Shown here piece by piece: positions 1-9,017 of a stretch of 64,000 nt of DNA. Position numbers and translations under genes: made by a program. The notes beneath the pieces are model-generated. The model worked only from the letters and a program-made list of their open reading frames with translations. It was not told where the DNA came from and made no database searches. This DNA is from Pseudomonas sp. MYb60 (GTDB taxonomy: Bacteria > Pseudomonadota > Gammaproteobacteria > Pseudomonadales > Pseudomonadaceae). Numbering within the stretch: position 1 is the stretch's first letter; the number at the start of each line of letters is the position of its first letter. The stretch is from the NCBI RefSeq assembly GCF_002979555.1, contig NZ_PCOZ01000004.1:186001-250000 (forward strand), in the 5' to 3' direction.

Positions 1-285
1 TTCTTCATCCTCATTCACCCGATCCCGCAATTCCTTCCCCGGCTTGAAATGAGGGACGAATTTGCCATCGAGGCTCACCGATTGCCCGGTCTTCGGGTTA
101 CGGCCCACGCGGGGTGCGCGGTAGTGGAGGGAGAAGCTGCCGAACCCGCGGATCTCAATGCGATCTCCGGTGGCCAGGCATTGGGACATTTGTTCGAGCA
201 TGGTCTTGATGGCCAGCTCTACATCCTTGGATGAAAGCAGCCCTTGATGGGTGACAATTCGTTCGATCAACTCCGACTTCGTCAT
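1..285 (-). CDS. ihfB: Integration host factor subunit beta (3' end cut off by window)
   Basis: IHF-beta pairs with IHF-alpha to form a DNA-bending, nucleoid-associated heterodimer that shapes promoters and recombination complexes. The frame starts with [10 protein letters not shown] and holds the HU/IHF signature: the [12 protein letters not shown] strand pair and the arm segment [11 protein letters not shown] around residues 60-75. About 95 codons are visible and the family is close to 100 residues, so only a few C-terminal codons are missing. The start codon at 285 follows an AAGGG-like ribosome site. It lies downstream of rpsA on the same strand, the usual gamma-proteobacterial order, with a small lipoprotein gene in between. 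Confidence 0.95.
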   Translation of the reverse strand, partial: MTKSELIERIVTHQGLLSSKDVELAIKTMLEQMSQCLATGDRIEIRGFGSFSLHYRAPRVGRNPKTGQSVSLDGKFVPHFKPGKELRDRVNEDEE

Positions 286-417
286 ATTTTTCCCTTCTTT
301 TTCAAGCAGCTAGGAAAAGCGCTTCGAAGGTTTTAGCATGACTTGATGTATTTGAACAGCCCAGTCGGTAACTTATCCGCAGGATAAATGGCGAACTGCT
401 ATAGGGCGTTTGCCGCC

Positions 418-702
418 TCAATTACAGATCACCAACATCGTGCGGGTTACGGCGCCGGCGGGGTTCCAGCCGAAGAGGTAATCGCCCTCTTCGTCCTTGG
501 CATCGCTGGACCGGGTGATCACCTTGTAGCCCTGCATCTTGCATTCACGGGCGGCGCGGCTCTCACACTTGTCCCAGTGATTGCCCAGGCCCGAACAATC
601 GATCTCGATGCCGCTGACGCCGCGTCGAGCATGGGTCTTGGCGCTGGTGGTGCTACAACCTGCGAGCATCACCACTACGAGCATTACGATCAGCCTGTTC
701 AT
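418..702 (-). CDS. Small predicted lipoprotein
   Basis: The product is 94 residues long and starts with a hydrophobic signal segment and a lipobox, LAGC at residues 13-16, so Cys16 is the expected lipidation site. The mature part has several cysteines and no domain I recognise. The start at 702 follows AAGGATCTGA. Serine after the cysteine, rather than aspartate, suggests outer-membrane sorting by the Lol rule. It lies between rpsA and ihfB on the same strand, but the rpsA terminator separates it from rpsA. Function is unknown. Confidence 0.75.
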   Translation of the reverse strand: MNRLIVMLVVVMLAGCSTTSAKTHARRGVSGIEIDCSGLGNHWDKCESRAARECKMQGYKVITRSSDAKDEEGDYLFGWNPAGAVTRTMLVICN

Positions 703-817
703 TCAGATCCTTATTGAAGCAACAACACGAGAACCATTTTTCTAAAGACTATAGTCAGTTCTGACCCTTCAAGGGCCACGATGGTTCTGAGGGGTTGATT
801 CAACGAATTTCAGGCAC

Positions 818-848
818 AAAAAAGGGCGACCGAAGTCGCCCTTTTTCT
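818..848 (-). terminator. rpsA terminator
   Basis: GGGCGAC and GTCGCCC arms are separated by four bases and flanked by an A run on one side and a T run on the other. This is a classical intrinsic terminator that could work in both directions. It begins just past the rpsA stop codon. Confidence 0.9.
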
Positions 849-863
849 ATGGTCTGACAGAAC

Positions 864-2558
864 TTAGTTCTGTTTTTCCATTTGTGCACGCAGCAGGTCG
901 CCCAGAGTGGTAGGACCAGCAGCAATGTCAGAGGTCGCTGGCTTGTCGCGCAGGCTCTGGATTGCTTCTTTCTCTTCAGCATCGTCTTTCGACTTGATGG
1001 AGAGCTGGATTACGCGGCTCTTGCGGTCAACGCTGATGATCTTGGCTTCTACTTCTTCGCCTTCTTTCAGAACGTTGCGCGCGTCTTCAACGCGGTCACG
1101 GCTGATCTCGGAGGCTTTCAGAGTCGCTTCGATATCGTCGGCCAGAGTGATGATGGCGCCTTTAGCGTCAACTTCTTTCACGATGCCCTTAACGATTGCG
1201 CCTTTGTCGTTGTCCTGAACGTATTCAGAGAACGGGTCGCTTTCCAGTTGCTTGATACCCAGGGAGATACGCTCGCGCTCTGGGTCAACCGACAGGATAA
1301 CGGTGTCCAGCTCGTCGCCCTTCTTGAAACGACGAACAGCTTCTTCGCCCACTTCGTTCCAGGAGATGTCGGACAGGTGAACCAGGCCGTCGATGCCGCC
1401 GTCCAGACCAATGAAGATACCGAAATCGGTGATCGACTTGATGGTGCCGGAGATTTTATCGCCCTTGTTGAACTGGCCAGAGAAATCTTCCCATGGGTTA
1501 GATTTGCACTGCTTGATGCCCAGGGAGATACGACGACGCTCTTCGTCGATGTCCAGAACCATAACTTCCACTTCGTCGCCGACTTGTACGACTTTCGAAG
1601 GGTGGATGTTTTTGTTGGTCCAGTCCATTTCGGAAACGTGTACCAGGCCTTCCACGCCCTCTTCCAGCTCAGCGAAGCAGCCGTAGTCGGTCAGGTTGGT
1701 AACACGCGCGGTTACGCGAGTGCTTTCTGGGTAACGGGCTTTGATAGCAACCCATGGATCTTCACCCAGTTGCTTCAGGCCCAGGGAAACACGGTTGCGC
1801 TCGCGATCGTATTTCAGAACCTTGACATCGATCTCGTCGCCAACGTTGACGATTTCGGAAGGATGCTTGATACGCTTCCAAGCCATGTCGGTAATGTGCA
1901 GCAGGCCATCGACGCCACCCAGATCGACGAATGCGCCGTAATCGGTGAGGTTCTTGACGATACCTTTGACTTGTTGGCCTTCCTGCAGGGATTCCAGCAG
2001 AGCTTCACGCTCGGCGGAGTTCTCTGCTTCCAGGACGCTGCGACGGGAAACGACAACGTTGTTGCGCTTCTGGTCGAGTTTGATGACCTTGAATTCGAGT
2101 TCTTTGCCTTCCAGGTGCGTGGTGTCGCGCACAGGACGAACGTCGACCAAAGAACCTGGCAGGAACGCACGGATGCCGTTAACGTCGACAGTGAAGCCGC
2201 CTTTAACCTTACCGTTGATAACGCCCTTGACCACTTCTTCAGCTGCGAAGGCTGCTTCGAGAACAATCCAGCATTCAGCGCGCTTGGCTTTTTCACGGGA
2301 CAGCTTGGTTTCACCGAAACCGTCTTCAACCGAGTCCAGAGCAACGTGAACTTCGTCACCGACATTGATAGTCAGGTCACCAGCATCGTTGTAGAACTGT
2401 TCCAGCGGGATCAGAGCTTCAGACTTCAGACCAGCGTGAACGGTTACCCAGCGAGCTTGGTAATCGATATCAACGATAACACCGGTGATGATGGAGCCTG
2501 CCTGAAGGTTCAGGGTTTTTAGGCTTTCTTCAAAGAGTTCCGCAAAGCTTTCGCTCAT
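864..2558 (-). CDS. rpsA: 30S ribosomal protein S1
   Basis: S1 binds single-stranded mRNA on the 30S subunit and is needed to start translation of most messages. The 564-residue length fits Pseudomonas S1. Repeated S1/OB-fold motifs are clear, for example [37 protein letters not shown] and [20 protein letters not shown], consistent with six S1 domains. The start at 2558 ([12 protein letters not shown]) follows an AGGAA site; an upstream in-frame extension is not needed. It lies downstream of cmk, the usual arrangement, but a terminator-like hairpin and a structured leader come between. Confidence 0.98.
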   Translation of the reverse strand: MSESFAELFEESLKTLNLQAGSIITGVIVDIDYQARWVTVHAGLKSEALIPLEQFYNDAGDLTINVGDEVHVALDSVEDGFGETKLSREKAKRAECWIVLEAAFAAEEVVKGVINGKVKGGFTVDVNGIRAFLPGSLVDVRPVRDTTHLEGKELEFKVIKLDQKRNNVVVSRRSVLEAENSAEREALLESLQEGQQVKGIVKNLTDYGAFVDLGGVDGLLHITDMAWKRIKHPSEIVNVGDEIDVKVLKYDRERNRVSLGLKQLGEDPWVAIKARYPESTRVTARVTNLTDYGCFAELEEGVEGLVHVSEMDWTNKNIHPSKVVQVGDEVEVMVLDIDEERRRISLGIKQCKSNPWEDFSGQFNKGDKISGTIKSITDFGIFIGLDGGIDGLVHLSDISWNEVGEEAVRRFKKGDELDTVILSVDPERERISLGIKQLESDPFSEYVQDNDKGAIVKGIVKEVDAKGAIITLADDIEATLKASEISRDRVEDARNVLKEGEEVEAKIISVDRKSRVIQLSIKSKDDAEEKEAIQSLRDKPATSDIAAGPTTLGDLLRAQMEKQN

Positions 2559-2576
2559 TTTAATTCCTGTTGATAA

Positions 2577-2617
2577 GGGCGAAGAATACGCCCATCTCCA
2601 CACCCCAGACGGTGTGG
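2577..2617 (-). promoter_or_regulatory. Structured rpsA leader
   Basis: Two small hairpins precede the rpsA ribosome site: CCACACC/GGTGTGG (about 2598-2617) and GGGCG/CGCCC (about 2577-2593). Gamma-proteobacterial rpsA leaders are known to fold into consecutive hairpins through which S1 represses its own translation. These two stems fit that arrangement; autogenous control here is inferred. Confidence 0.55.
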
Positions 2618-2630
2618 GTCAATTTCAGTT

Positions 2631-2676
2631 AAAAGAAGCCACCGCAGGACTATGACTGGTCCCCTGCGGCCTTCTT
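2631..2676 (-). terminator. Hairpin after cmk, terminator-like
   Basis: Read on the minus strand, GAAGGCCGCAGG pairs with CCTGCGGTGGCTTC across a loop of about 14 bases and is followed by TTTT. It sits directly behind the cmk stop codon, so it probably reduces read-through from the aromatic operon into rpsA. Confidence 0.65.
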
Positions 2677-2678
2677 GA

Positions 2679-3368
2679 TCATCCGGCGATATCGCGGATG
2701 GCGATTTCGCTCAAGATGCGTTCCAGCACCTGCTCGATGGACAACTCCGTGGAATCCAGCTGTATGGCATCAGCCGCCGGCTTGAGCGGGGCTACTGCGC
2801 GCTGGGTATCACGCTCATCGCGTGCACGGATCTCATCTAGCAGACTCGACAGACTAACACCATCCACTTTGCCCTTCAACTGCAAGTAACGGCGGCGAGC
2901 ACGCTCCTCGGCGCTGGCGGTCAGGAAAATCTTCAGCGGCGCCTCGGGAAACACTACGGTTCCCATGTCGCGGCCGTCAGCCACCAGGCCCGGCGGCTCC
3001 TGGAAAGCCCGCTGGCGCAGCAGCAATGCGTCACGCACCGCCGGCAGCGCGGCAACCTGGGATGCCCAGGACCCGACTTGTTCGTTGCGCAAGTCATCGG
3101 TCACGTCATCGCCTTCAAGGATGATGCGCTGGGGATGACCTTCCGTCGCGCCGACGAACTGCACATCCAGATGCGCCGCCAGCAGCTTCAGGGATTCTTC
3201 GTTGGTCAGGTCGACGCCGTGGTTGCGTGCGGCAAACGCCAGCAGGCGGTACAGCGCGCCGGAGTCCAGCAGACACCAGCCCAGGCGCTTGGCCAGGATG
3301 CCGGCGATCGTGCCTTTGCCCGAGCCGCTTGGCCCGTCGATGGTAATCACCGGTGCTTTGATATTCAC
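2679..3368 (-). CDS. cmk: (d)CMP kinase
   Basis: Cytidylate kinase phosphorylates CMP and dCMP with ATP in the cytoplasm. The 229-residue protein has its P-loop GPSGSGKGT at residues 12-20 and the [10 protein letters not shown] segment typical of bacterial CMP kinases. I use the GTG start at 3368: it gives the family's normal N-terminus ([14 protein letters not shown]) and overlaps the stop codon of the upstream tyrA-aroA gene by four bases, which implies translational coupling. The longer in-frame start would intrude into tyrA-aroA. Confidence 0.95.
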   Translation of the reverse strand: MNIKAPVITIDGPSGSGKGTIAGILAKRLGWCLLDSGALYRLLAFAARNHGVDLTNEESLKLLAAHLDVQFVGATEGHPQRIILEGDDVTDDLRNEQVGSWASQVAALPAVRDALLLRQRAFQEPPGLVADGRDMGTVVFPEAPLKIFLTASAEERARRRYLQLKGKVDGVSLSSLLDEIRARDERDTQRAVAPLKPAADAIQLDSTELSIEQVLERILSEIAIRDIAG

Positions 3369-5611
3369 AATTGAGCCTCTTGGGCAACACGGATGCCGAC
3401 TTGGGCACACAGTGTAAGAAAGTTCGGAAAAGACGTAGCTACATTGGCGCAGTCACGGATACGAATCGGCGCCGCCGCCCGTAGGGAAGCCACGCTGAAC
3501 GCCATGGCAATCCGATGATCGCCATGGGCATGGACGTCGCCACCTCCCATCGGCCCGCCGTCAATGATAATCCCATCGGGGGTCGGTTCACACTTCACGC
3601 CCAGGGCCAGCAGACCGTCGGCCATGACCTGGATCCGGTCGGACTCTTTCACGCGCAGCTCTTCGGCCCCCCGCAGGACGGTTCGCCCCTCGGCACAGGC
3701 CGCCGCAACGAACAGCACCGGAAACTCGTCGATCGCCAACGGCACCAGCGCTTCAGGGATCTCGATACCCTTCAACACCGCAGCACGCACGCGCAGGTCA
3801 GCGACCGGCTCACCGCCCACTTCACGCGGGTTTTCCAGGGTGATATCGGCGCCCATCAGCCGCAGGATATCGATCACCCCGGTGCGCGTCGGGTTGATCC
3901 CGACATGCTCGAGCAGCAGTTCGGAGCCCTCGGCGATCGAAGCGGCCACCAGGAAAAACGCCGAGGAAGAAATATCCCCCGGCACTTCAATGTGGGTCGC
4001 CGTCAGCGCATGACCGGACTCCACCGACGCTGTCGCGCCCTCCACCGCCACTGGATAGCCAAACCCACGCAACATGCGCTCGGTATGGTCGCGGGTTGGC
4101 GCAGGCTCGGTCACCGAGGTTTTGCCCTCAGCGTACAATCCAGCCAGCAGCAGGCAGGATTTGACCTGGGCACTCGCCATCGGCATCGCGTAAGCAAGGC
4201 CTTTCAATGCCTGGCCGCCTCGAATGGTCAGCGGCGGACGCCCCTCGGCGCCGGTTTCGATCACCGCACCCATCTCCCGCAAGGGCTTGGCCACGCGGCT
4301 CATCGGACGCTTGGACAGCGACGCATCGCCGGTCAATACGCTGTCAAAGCGCTGCGCCGCCAGCAACCCGGACAACAGGCGCATGGAGGTACCGGAGTTA
4401 CCAAGGTAAATCGGCCCCGGCGCGGCCTTCAAGCCGTGCAGCCCGACACCGTGAATGGTCACGCGCCCGTGATGCGGGCCTTCGATCACCACGCCCATGT
4501 CGCGAAACGCCTGCAAGGTCGCCAGCGCATCCTCGCCTTCGAGAAACCCTTCGATCTCGGTCACGCCCTCGGCCAACGACCCCAGCATGATCGAGCGATG
4601 GGAGATCGACTTGTCGCCGGGCATCCGCAGGCTGCCGCTCAAGCGGCCGCCCGGGCTGGCGAGAAAGGTCAACTCATCGGCATCCACAGCGGTTTCCATG
4701 TAGGCCCGGCGCGCCAGGATCTTGCTGAAATGTTCACGCGCCACCCGCGCACGGGTGAACACGCCCAGCAATTGATGACCATCCCCGGCGTCCACCGCAT
4801 CGCGCAGGGCGTCGAGGTCGCTGCGAAAAGTGTCCAGGGTGCGCAACACCGCCTCGCGATTGGCGAGGAAGATGTCGTGCCACATCACCGGGTCGCTGCC
4901 GGCAATCCGCGTGAAATCACGGAAGCCACCGGCGGCGTAGCGGAAAATATCGAGATTCTCGTTGCGCTTGGCCAAGGAATCCACCAAGCCAAAGGCCAGC
5001 AAATGCGGCAAATGACTGGTCGCCGCCAACACTTCGTCGTGGCGCTCGACCTGCATGTGCTCGACATCCGCGCCCAACTCGCGCCAGAGGCGATCCACCA
5101 CCGCCAGCGCGGCCGGGTCGGTCTGCTCCAGCGGCGTCAAAATCACTTTATGGCGACGGAACAGTTGCGCATTGGACGCTTCCACGCCGCTCTGCTCGGA
5201 ACCGGCAATCGGGTGCCCCGGCACGAAACGCGCCGGCATGCCGCCGAAAGCCAGTTGCGCGGCGCGCACCACATTGCCCTTGGCACTGCCGACATCCGTG
5301 AGGATTGCCCGACCCAGATCCATCCCGGCCAGCAACGCCAGCAACTTCTCCATGGCCAGGATCGGCACGGCGAGCTGGATCACATCGGCGCCCTGGCACG
5401 CGAGCGCCAGGTCTGCCTCGCAACGATCGACGACGCCCAGCTCAACGGCCAGCTGGCGCGACTGCGGATCCAGGTCCACGCCGACCACTTCACCACAGAG
5501 CCCGCTTTCACGCAGGCCCTTGGCGAAGGAGCCGCCGATCAACCCCAGGCCGACCACCACCAGGCGACCGATCATAGGCACAGCAGGTTGCAATGCAGTG
5601 ACATCAACCAC
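3365..5611 (-). CDS. tyrA-aroA: Fused prephenate dehydrogenase / EPSP synthase
   Basis: One 748-residue polypeptide joins two aromatic-pathway enzymes. Residues about 12-305 are prephenate (cyclohexadienyl) dehydrogenase, with the dinucleotide-binding [13 protein letters not shown]. Residues about 316-748 are 5-enolpyruvylshikimate-3-phosphate synthase, with [10 protein letters not shown] (331-340) and [12 protein letters not shown]. The fusion is a known feature of Pseudomonas. Translation may start at 5611, overlapping hisC by eight bases, or at the internal Met13 (MIGRLVVVG). The gene is in the serC-pheA-hisC-tyrA/aroA-cmk chain, so shikimate, tyrosine and phenylalanine steps are made together. 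Confidence 0.95.
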   Translation of the reverse strand: MVDVTALQPAVPMIGRLVVVGLGLIGGSFAKGLRESGLCGEVVGVDLDPQSRQLAVELGVVDRCEADLALACQGADVIQLAVPILAMEKLLALLAGMDLGRAILTDVGSAKGNVVRAAQLAFGGMPARFVPGHPIAGSEQSGVEASNAQLFRRHKVILTPLEQTDPAALAVVDRLWRELGADVEHMQVERHDEVLAATSHLPHLLAFGLVDSLAKRNENLDIFRYAAGGFRDFTRIAGSDPVMWHDIFLANREAVLRTLDTFRSDLDALRDAVDAGDGHQLLGVFTRARVAREHFSKILARRAYMETAVDADELTFLASPGGRLSGSLRMPGDKSISHRSIMLGSLAEGVTEIEGFLEGEDALATLQAFRDMGVVIEGPHHGRVTIHGVGLHGLKAAPGPIYLGNSGTSMRLLSGLLAAQRFDSVLTGDASLSKRPMSRVAKPLREMGAVIETGAEGRPPLTIRGGQALKGLAYAMPMASAQVKSCLLLAGLYAEGKTSVTEPAPTRDHTERMLRGFGYPVAVEGATASVESGHALTATHIEVPGDISSSAFFLVAASIAEGSELLLEHVGINPTRTGVIDILRLMGADITLENPREVGGEPVADLRVRAAVLKGIEIPEALVPLAIDEFPVLFVAAACAEGRTVLRGAEELRVKESDRIQVMADGLLALGVKCEPTPDGIIIDGGPMGGGDVHAHGDHRIAMAFSVASLRAAAPIRIRDCANVATSFPNFLTLCAQVGIRVAQEAQL

Positions 5612-6716
5612 GAGCCAGAACCTTGGCCAACGCCTCCAGGAAGCGGGCGTTTTCAGCCGGCAGACCGATGGTGATGCGCAAGTGATTAGGCATGCCGTAG
5701 TTGGCCACCGGGCGCACGATCACACCCTCGCTCAGCAGGCCCTGAAACACCGGCGCTGCCACTTGGCCAAGGTCGACGCACATGAAGTTGCCCTTGGAAG
5801 GAATCCAGTCCAGGCCCAACGCGCGGAAGCCCTCTTGCAGCTGCTGCATGCCGCTTTCGTTGATCCGACGGCTCTCGGCGAGGTAGTCGGCGTCCTGTAC
5901 CGCCGCACACGCCGCCGCCAGGGCGAGGCTGTTGACGTTGAAGGGTTGGCGCACGCGGTTCAGTACATCCGCGACGACGGCAGTGGACAGGCCGTAGCCT
6001 ACCCGCAGCGACGCCAGTCCATACGCCTTGGAGAAGGTGCGCGACACCAGCAGGTTCGGGTAGGCCGCGAGGAAGTCCAGGCCGTCCGGCAGGTCGCTGC
6101 CTTCGGCGTACTCGATGTAGGCCTCGTCGAGCACGACCAGCACGTGCTCGGGTACGTCCTGCAGGAAGTCATTCAACGCCTGGGCATCGAACCAGGTACC
6201 GGTGGGGTTGTTCGGGTTGGCGATAAACACCACACGCGTGTGCGCATCGATGGCGGCCAGCATGGCCGGCAGGTCGTGACCCCAGGCCTTGGCCGGAATG
6301 ACGCGCGCATCGGCACCCACCACCTGAGTGACGATGGGGTAGACCGCAAACGCATGCTCGCTGAACACCGCGTTCAAGCCCGGCGCCAGGTAGGCACGCC
6401 CCACCAGCTCAAGAATGTCGTTGGAGCCGTTGCCCAGGGTGACCTGGTTCATCTCGACGCGGCATTGCTGCGCCAGCAAGGATTTGAGCGCAAAACCATT
6501 GCCATCGGGATAACGGGTCAGCTCGGCCAGCTCATCACGAATCGCCGCCAGCACCTTCGGGCTCGGGCCCAGCGGGTTCTCGTTGCTGGCCAGCTTGACG
6601 ATCTTCGCCGGGTCCAGGTTCAACTCACGCGCCAACTCATCCACAGGCTTGCCCGGGACGTAAGGCGACAGTTGTTGTACGCCCGGCTGCGCCAGGGCGA
6701 GGAAGTTGCCACTCAT
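5604..6716 (-). CDS. hisC: Histidinol-phosphate / aromatic aminotransferase
   Basis: This is a fold-type I PLP aminotransferase of 370 residues. It has ASNENPLGPSP near residue 43, NPNNPTGTW near 168, and the PLP lysine in SRTFSKAYGLAS at Lys230. It converts imidazole-acetol phosphate to histidinol phosphate; paralogues placed in aromatic operons also transaminate aromatic keto acids. Its position between pheA and tyrA-aroA suggests the aromatic role, as for the hisC2 copy in other pseudomonads. It starts nine bases after the pheA stop codon. Confidence 0.93.
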   Translation of the reverse strand: MSGNFLALAQPGVQQLSPYVPGKPVDELARELNLDPAKIVKLASNENPLGPSPKVLAAIRDELAELTRYPDGNGFALKSLLAQQCRVEMNQVTLGNGSNDILELVGRAYLAPGLNAVFSEHAFAVYPIVTQVVGADARVIPAKAWGHDLPAMLAAIDAHTRVVFIANPNNPTGTWFDAQALNDFLQDVPEHVLVVLDEAYIEYAEGSDLPDGLDFLAAYPNLLVSRTFSKAYGLASLRVGYGLSTAVVADVLNRVRQPFNVNSLALAAACAAVQDADYLAESRRINESGMQQLQEGFRALGLDWIPSKGNFMCVDLGQVAAPVFQGLLSEGVIVRPVANYGMPNHLRITIGLPAENARFLEALAKVLARG

Positions 6717-6725
6717 GTTAACGCC

Positions 6726-7820
6726 TCACAAAACCGCTTTCGGGTAGGAGCCCAGCACCTTGAGTGCCACGGCTTCCTGACTGATCTGCTCCAACACGCC
6801 CTTGACCAGCGGGTCGCGGTGATGGCCGACGAAATCGATAAAGAACACGTAGGTCCATTTACCGCTGCGCGAAGGACGGGTCTCGATGCGCGTCAGGTCA
6901 ATCCCGTTGTCGTGGAACGGCACCAGCAGCTCATGCAGCGCGCCGGGCTTGTTGCTCATGGAGACGATGATCGAGGTCTTGTCGTCGCCGGTCGGCGGTA
7001 CTTCCTGGTTGCCGATCATCAGGAAGCGCGTGGAGTTGTCCGGGCGGTCCTCGATTTTCTCGGCCAGGCGCGTCAGGCCGTACAGGCTTGCCGACATGTC
7101 CCCGGCGATGGCCGCCGAGTTCCACTCACCCTTGACCCGCTTGGCCGCCTCGGCGTTGCTGGACACCGCCACGCGCTCGACATTCGGGTAGTGGGCGTCC
7201 AGCCACTTGCGGCACTGGGCCAGGGACTGGGCGTGGGAATAAATACGGCTGATGCTGTCGGTCTTGGTGTTCTCGCCCACCAGCAGGTGGTGGTGGATAC
7301 GCAGCTCGACTTCGCCGCAGATCACCATGTCGTGTTCCAGGAAGCTGTCCAGGGTGTGGTTGACCGCACCTTCGGTGGAGTTTTCCACCGGCACCACGCC
7401 AAAGTTCACCGCACCGGCCGCCACTTCGCGGAACACTTCGTCGATGGCCGCCATCGGCTTGCTGATCACAGCGTGACCAAAGTGCTTCATGGCCGCGGCC
7501 TGGGTGAAGGTGCCTTCAGGGCCGAGGTACGCCACTTTCAGCGGCTGCTCGAGGGCCAGGCACGAGGACATGATTTCGCGGAACAACCGCGCCATCTCTT
7601 CGTTGCCCAATGGGCCCTTGTTGCGCTCCATCACACGCTTGAGCACCTGGGCTTCACGCTCTGGGCGGTAGAACACCGGCACCTCGCCTTCCGCCAGGGA
7701 CGCCATCTTCACCCGGGCCACTTCCTGGGCACACCGCGCACGCTCGCTGATCAGCTCCAGGACTTTTTCGTCCAGGCTGTCAATGCGTACACGCAGGGCC
7801 TTGAGTTCTTGCTCAGACAT
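6726..7820 (-). CDS. pheA: Chorismate mutase / prephenate dehydratase
   Basis: The bifunctional P-protein turns chorismate into phenylpyruvate for phenylalanine synthesis. An AroQ-type chorismate mutase occupies residues about 1-88 (LRVRIDSLDEKVLELISERA). The prephenate dehydratase domain begins at YLGPEGTFTQAA, and a C-terminal ACT regulatory domain contains NKPGALHELL and ETRPSRSGKW. The length, 364 residues, is standard. The ATG shares a base with the serC stop codon (TAATG), so the two genes are translationally coupled. The ACT domain implies feedback inhibition by phenylalanine. Confidence 0.96.
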   Translation of the reverse strand: MSEQELKALRVRIDSLDEKVLELISERARCAQEVARVKMASLAEGEVPVFYRPEREAQVLKRVMERNKGPLGNEEMARLFREIMSSCLALEQPLKVAYLGPEGTFTQAAAMKHFGHAVISKPMAAIDEVFREVAAGAVNFGVVPVENSTEGAVNHTLDSFLEHDMVICGEVELRIHHHLLVGENTKTDSISRIYSHAQSLAQCRKWLDAHYPNVERVAVSSNAEAAKRVKGEWNSAAIAGDMSASLYGLTRLAEKIEDRPDNSTRFLMIGNQEVPPTGDDKTSIIVSMSNKPGALHELLVPFHDNGIDLTRIETRPSRSGKWTYVFFIDFVGHHRDPLVKGVLEQISQEAVALKVLGSYPKAVL

Positions 7821-8905
7821 TAGCCGTGTTCCTTTTCAAACGCTGCCATGTAGGCCACCAGCGCGTTGATCGCGTTGATGTCCACAGCGTTGTAGATGGA
7901 GGCGCGCATGCCGCCGACCGAACGGTGGCCCTTGAGGTTCAGCAGGCCACGCTCTTCGGCACCGGCCAGGAATGGCTTGTCCAGACGATCATCAGCCAGG
8001 CGGAACGGCACGTTCATCCACGAACGGTCGGTGAGGTTGATCGGGTTGCTGTACAGGCCGCTGGCGTCGATGAAGTCGTACAGGGTGCGCTTCTTCTCTT
8101 CATTCAGCTTGCCCATCGCTGCCACGCCGCCCTGCTCTTTCAGCCACTCGAAGACCAGGCCGGACAGGTACCAGGCGAACGCCGGCGGGGTGTTGTACAT
8201 CGAGCCGTTATCGGCCGCGACCTTGTAGTTGAGCATGGTCGGGCACAGCGAACGGGCGCGGCCCAGCAGGTCTTCGCGGATGATGTTGACCAGGATGCCG
8301 CTCGGGCCGATGTTCTTCTGCGCGCCGGCGTAGATCATGCCGTACCTGGACACGTCGATCGGGCGCGAGAGGATGTCCGAGGACATGTCGCAAACCAGCG
8401 GGACATCGCCCACTTCCGGTACCCAGTCGAATTCCAGGCCGCCGATGGTTTCGTTGGCCACGTAGTGAACGTAGGCAGCGTCCTTCGACAGCTTCCACTC
8501 GTTCTGACCCGGGATGGCGAAGTAGTCGTAGGGCTTGGCGGTACCGGCCACGTTGATGTTGCCGTAACGGGAAGCTTCTTCGATGGCCTTCTGGCCCCAG
8601 ATGCCGGTGTCGATGTAATCGGCGGTGCCATTCTCCGGCAACAGGTTCAGCGGCAGTTGGGCGAACTGCTGGCTGGCGCCACCTTGCAGGAACAGCACTT
8701 TGTAGTTGGAGGGGATGTCCAGCAAGTCGCGCAGATCCTGCTCGGCCTTGTCGGCAATGGACACGAACTCATCGCTGCGATGGCTCATTTCCATCACGGA
8801 GAGGCCTTTTCCATGCCAGTCGAGGAGTTCACCCTGCGCACGCTGCAGGACTGCTTCAGGAAGCGCCGCGGGACCGGCACAGAAGTTATAGGCTCTCTTG
8901 CTCAC
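7820..8905 (-). CDS. serC: Phosphoserine aminotransferase
   Basis: SerC makes 3-phosphoserine from 3-phosphohydroxypyruvate with glutamate, in serine and pyridoxal-phosphate synthesis. The GTG start at 8905 gives the canonical SKRAYNFCAGPAALP N-terminus and a 361-residue protein; an upstream ATG at 8941 would add an unconserved extension. The PLP-lysine region YAGAQKNIGPSG is present. It is the first gene of the serC-pheA-hisC-tyrA/aroA-cmk chain and follows gyrA at 112 bases. Confidence 0.96.
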   Translation of the reverse strand: MSKRAYNFCAGPAALPEAVLQRAQGELLDWHGKGLSVMEMSHRSDEFVSIADKAEQDLRDLLDIPSNYKVLFLQGGASQQFAQLPLNLLPENGTADYIDTGIWGQKAIEEASRYGNINVAGTAKPYDYFAIPGQNEWKLSKDAAYVHYVANETIGGLEFDWVPEVGDVPLVCDMSSDILSRPIDVSRYGMIYAGAQKNIGPSGILVNIIREDLLGRARSLCPTMLNYKVAADNGSMYNTPPAFAWYLSGLVFEWLKEQGGVAAMGKLNEEKKRTLYDFIDASGLYSNPINLTDRSWMNVPFRLADDRLDKPFLAGAEERGLLNLKGHRSVGGMRASIYNAVDINAINALVAYMAAFEKEHG

Positions 8906-8980
8906 ATCCAATCTCACTCTAGATCTGGTGGGGTGGTGCAATAAACAGGTGTTTCGATACTTTCAGAAGGGACAAACAAC

Positions 8981-9007
8981 AAGGGGGCGAATCTTCATCC
9001 GCCCCCT
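8981..9007 (-). terminator. gyrA terminator
   Basis: GGGGGCG and CGCCCCC arms are separated by ten bases. On the minus strand they are followed by a T-rich stretch (TTGTTGTTTG). The hairpin starts about ten bases beyond the gyrA stop codon. Confidence 0.8.
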
Positions 9008-9017
9008 GTGTGTCCGC

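Noticed and set aside
882..2522. Long open frame antisense to rpsA
   Set aside because: It mirrors the rpsA codons, has low-complexity composition and no ribosome site. Similar long shadows opposite tyrA-aroA, gyrA, pheA, serC, fabV, mqo and the FI gene were also dropped; these are common in GC-rich genomes.
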